Source of the DNA: an uncultured Eggerthellaceae bacterium
GTDB taxonomy: Bacteria; Actinomycetota; Coriobacteriia; Coriobacteriales; Eggerthellaceae
DNA: 16,746 nt
Reading direction: 5' to 3'
Assembly (NCBI GenBank): GCA_934631995.1
Contig: CAKTYF010000041.1
Location: 1-16,746 of the forward strand
A program made the position numbers and the translations under genes. Within the stretch, counting starts at the first letter, position 1; every line of letters begins with the position of its first letter. This document shows, in pieces, positions 13,686 to 16,746 of the stretch. The notes under the pieces are model-generated. The model was not told the origin of the DNA, made no database searches, and saw only the letters and a list, made by a program, of their open reading frames with translations.

Positions 13686-14677
13686 TGCGTCATCATTATT
13701 GGGAATGGCCCATTGCCACCTATCTGTTCCTTGGTGGTATGGGCGGCGGCATGTTCTTCTTGGCCGCTGTGCTTTCGTTTTTTGTTATGCCCGAGCAGGC
13801 AGCCTTGGTTGGCTCCGCTCTGGCATGGCCGACGTTCTTTGCGTTGGTGTGGCTGGCTGTTGGCTGCTTCTTGCTGGTTTTCGAGTTGGGTCAGCACTAC
13901 GCGTTCGTGTACGTGTTCTTTAACTCGATGACCTCGGTTATCGGCCACGGCGCGCGTTTGCTGTGCGTTGCGTTGATCTTCGGCCTGTTCTGGTGGATTT
14001 CTTATCTGCCGTGGGAATGGATTGCGCCGCTGGCAGGCTTCTTTGCCACGTTCCGCGTGCTTAACCTGGCGCTGGCCGGCCTTGCTGGTTTCTGCATCAT
14101 GCTCTACACCGGCATTCTGTTCTCCACCCTGAAGGCTCACTCCTTCTGGGCAACCCCGGCGCTGCCGGTGCTGTTCACGGTTTCCGCTCTGTCCACCGCA
14201 TGCGCTTGCACCATGCTGTGCCTGGGCTTCACGGGTCTGTACCCGAACGTGGGCATCTTTGGTCAGGCTGCCATTGCATTTGTGGGTCTTGAGATTCACG
14301 AACTGTTGCACACGCTGGACATCATTTTGATCCTTGCTGAACTGACCGTGCTGTTGCTGCTGGTTCTGTCGCTGATGTGCGCGGGCAACAAGGTTGCTCA
14401 CGACGCAGCTGCTCGCTGGGTGCGCGGCTCCTACGCTCCGCTGTTCTGGCTGGGCATGGTGTGCTGCGGCCTGGTGCTTCCGCTGCTGCTGAACATCATT
14501 GGCATGAGCACGCCCGCTGCTGTGCTGGCTCTGTGCGGCGGCTTGCTGCTTCGCTTCCTTATCGTGTTCACCGACGACCGCGCGGAGATTCCTGGCGAGA
14601 CCAGGTACTTCAGCCGTCTGAAGCAGCCCGGTACGGAATTCATGACGAAGTGGGCTGACGGCGAGAACAACTACTAA
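13685..14677 (+). CDS. NrfD/PsrC-type integral membrane quinone-interacting subunit
   Basis: The 330-residue product is a polytopic membrane protein with about eight hydrophobic segments (roughly 11-35, 40-68, 85-108, 113-146, 153-181, 187-232, 245-270 and 277-295). The N-terminal WEWPIATYLFLGGMGGG is the usual NrfD signature region. Proteins of this family anchor the complex and exchange electrons with menaquinol, without binding haem; in some complexes they also conduct protons. The Glu in FELGQHYAF and the His in GLEIHELLH are plausible functional polar residues inside the membrane. ATG 13685 overlaps the stop codon of the ferredoxin gene, with GGGAGG 9 nt upstream. It is the last gene of the operon; a terminator follows at 14698. 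Confidence 0.93.
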   Translation: MRHHYWEWPIATYLFLGGMGGGMFFLAAVLSFFVMPEQAALVGSALAWPTFFALVWLAVGCFLLVFELGQHYAFVYVFFNSMTSVIGHGARLLCVALIFGLFWWISYLPWEWIAPLAGFFATFRVLNLALAGLAGFCIMLYTGILFSTLKAHSFWATPALPVLFTVSALSTACACTMLCLGFTGLYPNVGIFGQAAIAFVGLEIHELLHTLDIILILAELTVLLLLVLSLMCAGNKVAHDAAARWVRGSYAPLFWLGMVCCGLVLPLLLNIIGMSTPAAVLALCGGLLLRFLIVFTDDRAEIPGETRYFSRLKQPGTEFMTKWADGENNY

Positions 14678-14697
14678 GACGTTTTTCGGCTTAACTC

Positions 14698-14736
14698 AAA
14701 GGGGCCTGACTCACGCAGCGAGACGGGCTCCTTTTT
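14698..14736 (+). terminator. Rho-independent terminator of the molybdoenzyme operon
   Basis: AAAGGGGCCTGAC (14698-14710) pairs with GACGGGCTCCTTT (14722-14734) using two wobbles and one mismatch, across an 11-nt loop, and runs into a T5 tract. It lies 20 bp after the NrfD stop codon. Confidence 0.8.
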
Positions 14737-14893
14737 GCTAGAATCGGGCATGTGCTTTTGCGGGGCGGCTCCTGTGCGGTGCTGTTGGCGCTGCGGAGCA
14801 GGCGGCGTTCACGGTGAATCACCTCGAAATCTAGGAAATGACCTGGGCATTTGGTAGATTTTGGAGTGATGAAAAGGAAAGGGGAAGGTTCCG

Positions 14894-15961
14894 ATGGAGA
14901 CCGCGTATTCATTCGAAGACGTGCTTACGGGTGCAACCGTTGCATGTGGGTATCCGTATCTGCAGAGCCATTATGTGGAGAAGTCTGCGGGCGCGATTCC
15001 GTGCGAGTCGGTGTTTTTCCCTGGTTGCAGCTTTATCAACTACGGGTTGCCCCTGGTTCAGGCGGTGTATGACACGCTGCGTCAAGCGGGAAGCGTGCAG
15101 GGGATCTCGCTTTTGTGCTGCGGGAAGATTTTGTCGTATGAGGCCGGTGGTGATGAGCTACGCGCGCATTTCGAGCAGCAGTTCCGCGATCATCTGAAGG
15201 CGGCAGGCGTGAAACGCCTGGTGGCAGCTTGTCCGAACTGCGTTGTGGCGTTGCGCACCGCGTGTGCGGCCGACCCCGCCACGAAAGACATCCAGGTGGT
15301 GGCGTTGCCGCAAGAGTTGGCGCGCTTGGGGTATCGCATTGATCCTGACGTGGCGCAAAACGTGGCGGCGCTGGGCTACCCCGAAGGGGAGGCACCCGAT
15401 AACGTGGTGTTTTGTCCGCACGATTCCTGTCCCGACCGCGAGATGGGAGAGTTTGCGGAAGGCATGCGCCTTTTAGCGGAGAATCTTCCCGTGGTAGAGG
15501 CGGCGCATCATGGGCGCAAGTCGGTGTGTTGCGGATCGCTTCCGCGTGCGGCGGGAAAGTTCGAAGCGGCTGACAAATGTGCGCAACTGTGCGGTTCCGA
15601 GAGTGCCGCTGCAGGTGCGTCGGCCATTATCACGCCGTGCGTGAGCTGCTCGTTTCAGCTGACGGTGGCGCAGCACGAGGTGCCCGTGTTCCATTACCTG
15701 GAGCTTCTTTATGATTGGCGCATTGATTGGGCGCATGCGGATATGTACATGAAGCTGCGGTTCTTGTTTGATGGCGTGCCCCACAAGGAGGGCGCGCAGG
15801 CAAGCAACCGCGCGTTCGTGGCGCTGGGCGGCGCCGCGGATGCGGCAAGTGTTGGCAATGCCTCAGATGCCGAAGCCGGCGATGCTGCGGCGGGTACGGC
15901 TGCGGCGGATGCTGGGGCAGGCACTGGGTCAGACGCAGTGTCCGCGATGGAGAATGAATAA
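14894..15961 (+). CDS. HdrB-like protein with two CCG cysteine-rich domains
   Basis: The 355-residue product has two cysteine-rich CCG domains like those in heterodisulfide reductase HdrB, GlpC and LutA. The first has Cys45 (FFPGCSF), Cys75-Cys76 (LLCCGK) and Cys113/Cys116 (ACPNC). The second has Cys174/Cys179 (CPHDSC), Cys212-Cys213 (VCCGS) and Cys249/Cys252 (TPCVSC). Such domains bind noncubane [4Fe-4S] clusters and take part in thiol/disulfide or flavin electron transfer. There is no N-terminal ferredoxin domain, so electrons must come from a partner. The last 45 residues are a low-complexity Ala/Asp/Gly/Ser tail. GGGGAAGG precedes ATG 14894. The stop codon at 15959-15961 touches the start of the next oxidoreductase gene, so the two are very likely one operon. 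It could be an electron-transfer partner or a maturation factor of that enzyme. Confidence 0.85.
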   Translation: METAYSFEDVLTGATVACGYPYLQSHYVEKSAGAIPCESVFFPGCSFINYGLPLVQAVYDTLRQAGSVQGISLLCCGKILSYEAGGDELRAHFEQQFRDHLKAAGVKRLVAACPNCVVALRTACAADPATKDIQVVALPQELARLGYRIDPDVAQNVAALGYPEGEAPDNVVFCPHDSCPDREMGEFAEGMRLLAENLPVVEAAHHGRKSVCCGSLPRAAGKFEAADKCAQLCGSESAAAGASAIITPCVSCSFQLTVAQHEVPVFHYLELLYDWRIDWAHADMYMKLRFLFDGVPHKEGAQASNRAFVALGGAADAASVGNASDAEAGDAAAGTAAADAGAGTGSDAVSAMENE

Positions 15962-15979
15962 ATGCAGGAGCAAGATAAC

Positions 15980-16746
15980 ATGATTGAGCGCGAAGCAGAC
16001 GATATCAAGGAATGCGTCGCAGACGGTGAAGGCGTTGATGCAACGGTGGTTAACGTGACTGACGCCGCGGCAAGCGATGTGTCCGCGGTTGGCAGCGCTG
16101 CGGAAGAAATACTGAACCGCCAGGTCAAACGCACGAACTGTCACTTCTGCGGCTATCTTTGCGGCTTTCTTGCCACAGTAGAGAACGGTCGCATTGTTGA
16201 CTTGAAAGTGGATCCCACGCGGTATCCGTACAGCGAGAAGACGCTGGCGGGGTGCCGTCGTTGGCGCATGAACTTGCAAACGCTCGATGCTCCCGATCGC
16301 GTGAATTACCCTTTGAAGCGCGTGGGCGACCGCGGCAGCAACACGTGGCAGCGCGTGAGCTGGGATGAAGCGCTCGATGACATTGCCACACGCCTGCAGG
16401 ATTTAGCGGAAAAACACGGCCCCGAAACGCTTGCGTCTATGATTGGCGGCCCGCATACATCGTTTTGGCCGTTGCATCGTTTCCTAAACTTGTTCGGCAC
16501 GCCGAACAACATGGGCATTGGGCAGATTTGCTGGAACCCGCGCATCTGGATGGATGTCATCACGTTTGGTTGGACGGTGGAGGCCGATATTGTACCCGGG
16601 CTTACGGAATGCCTGTTCATTTGGGGTACGAACCCAGCCGATTCCGATAATTCGTCGTTTTGGCAGTTCTTGCGCGAGTACTCGAAGGAAGAAATGGGCA
16701 CACTCGTGGTCATTGACCCGTGTTACACGCGCATGGCGTCGCTTGC
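15980..16746 (+). CDS. Second molybdopterin oxidoreductase, N-terminal part (cut by window edge)
   Basis: This is the first 255 codons of a DMSO-reductase-family catalytic subunit, still open at the right edge. The [4Fe-4S] motif is Cys54, Cys57, Cys61 (CHFCGYLC) and Cys92 (AGCRRW). Cys184 in QICWNPR aligns with Cys163 of the first molybdoenzyme and is the likely Mo/W ligand. LFIWGTNPADSD and VVIDPCYTR are the start of the cofactor-binding fold. Before the cluster lies an acidic, Ala/Asp/Val-rich extension of about 50 residues with no Tat motif. Two starts are possible: ATG 15962, touching the previous stop codon (GGAG 9 nt upstream), and ATG 15980, preferred because AGGAG lies 9 nt before it. 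Its direct link to the CCG protein gene rather than to ferredoxin/NrfD genes sets this module apart. Substrate unknown. Confidence 0.92.
   Translation, partial: MIEREADDIKECVADGEGVDATVVNVTDAAASDVSAVGSAAEEILNRQVKRTNCHFCGYLCGFLATVENGRIVDLKVDPTRYPYSEKTLAGCRRWRMNLQTLDAPDRVNYPLKRVGDRGSNTWQRVSWDEALDDIATRLQDLAEKHGPETLASMIGGPHTSFWPLHRFLNLFGTPNNMGIGQICWNPRIWMDVITFGWTVEADIVPGLTECLFIWGTNPADSDNSSFWQFLREYSKEEMGTLVVIDPCYTRMASL

Noticed and set aside
1..16746. CRISPR arrays, tRNA or rRNA genes, insertion sequences
   Set aside because: No regularly spaced repeats, cloverleaf arms or transposase motifs were seen on either strand; the repeats found are isolated pairs or in-gene repeats.

Overview
The window reads like a stretch of an actinobacterial (Coriobacteriia, probably Eggerthellaceae) chromosome. 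This is an inference from gene content: a type III glutamine synthetase, an rplM-rpsI pair, and two DMSO-reductase-family molybdopterin (Mo/W-bisPGD) oxidoreductases with a four-cluster ferredoxin and an NrfD-type membrane protein, an enzyme class heavily expanded in Eggerthella, Gordonibacter and Slackia. No rRNA, tRNA, transposase or CRISPR array was found.

Layout. (1) 1-2491, plus strand: the tail of an unidentified gene, a 134-residue protein whose C-terminal half looks like an acyl carrier protein without the carrier serine, then sufE and a sufS-type cysteine desulfurase; together a sulfur-mobilising cluster. (2) 2492-3999: an intergenic region with a 20-bp direct repeat, a good promoter and a leader of about 180 nt, then rplM-rpsI and a strong terminator. 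(3) 4309-6396: glutamine synthetase III, followed by a large imperfect palindrome. (4) 6661-8044: an AT-richer gene for a predicted lipoprotein. A run of ten G near its 5' end separates the well-placed ATG and ribosome binding site from the lipoprotein frame, so the gene as read is out of frame: either a phase-variable switch or a one-base error. (5) 8045-8546: a spacer with two 51-bp inverted arms. (6) 8547-9485, minus strand: a PhnP-like metallo-beta-lactamase-fold hydrolase carrying a 13-residue tandem repeat, with a GC-rich repetitive region upstream.

(7) 10168-14677, plus strand: a three-gene operon for a membrane-anchored molybdenum/tungsten oxidoreductase: catalytic subunit, 4x[4Fe-4S] subunit and NrfD-like quinone-interacting anchor, closed by a terminator. 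The catalytic subunit has no Tat signal and carries an unusual C-terminal extension of two roughly 68-residue repeats built of octamers (aromatic residues, Asp at position 4), resembling in layout the eukaryotic OCRE domain. (8) 14894-16746: an HdrB-like protein with two CCG cysteine-rich domains, then the first 255 codons of a second molybdopterin oxidoreductase, cut by the window edge.

How the genes work together: regions 7 and 8 are two separate anaerobic electron-transfer modules. In the first, electrons would pass between the quinone pool (NrfD protein), the iron-sulfur subunit and the Mo/W site. In the second, the CCG protein probably exchanges electrons with its neighbouring oxidoreductase or helps mature it. 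Substrates cannot be read from the sequence. The features that most deserve follow-up are the octamer-repeat tail (12604-13068), the G10 tract (6712-6721), the ACP-like protein beside sufE/sufS, and the inverted repeats at 6395-6511 and 8155-8396.
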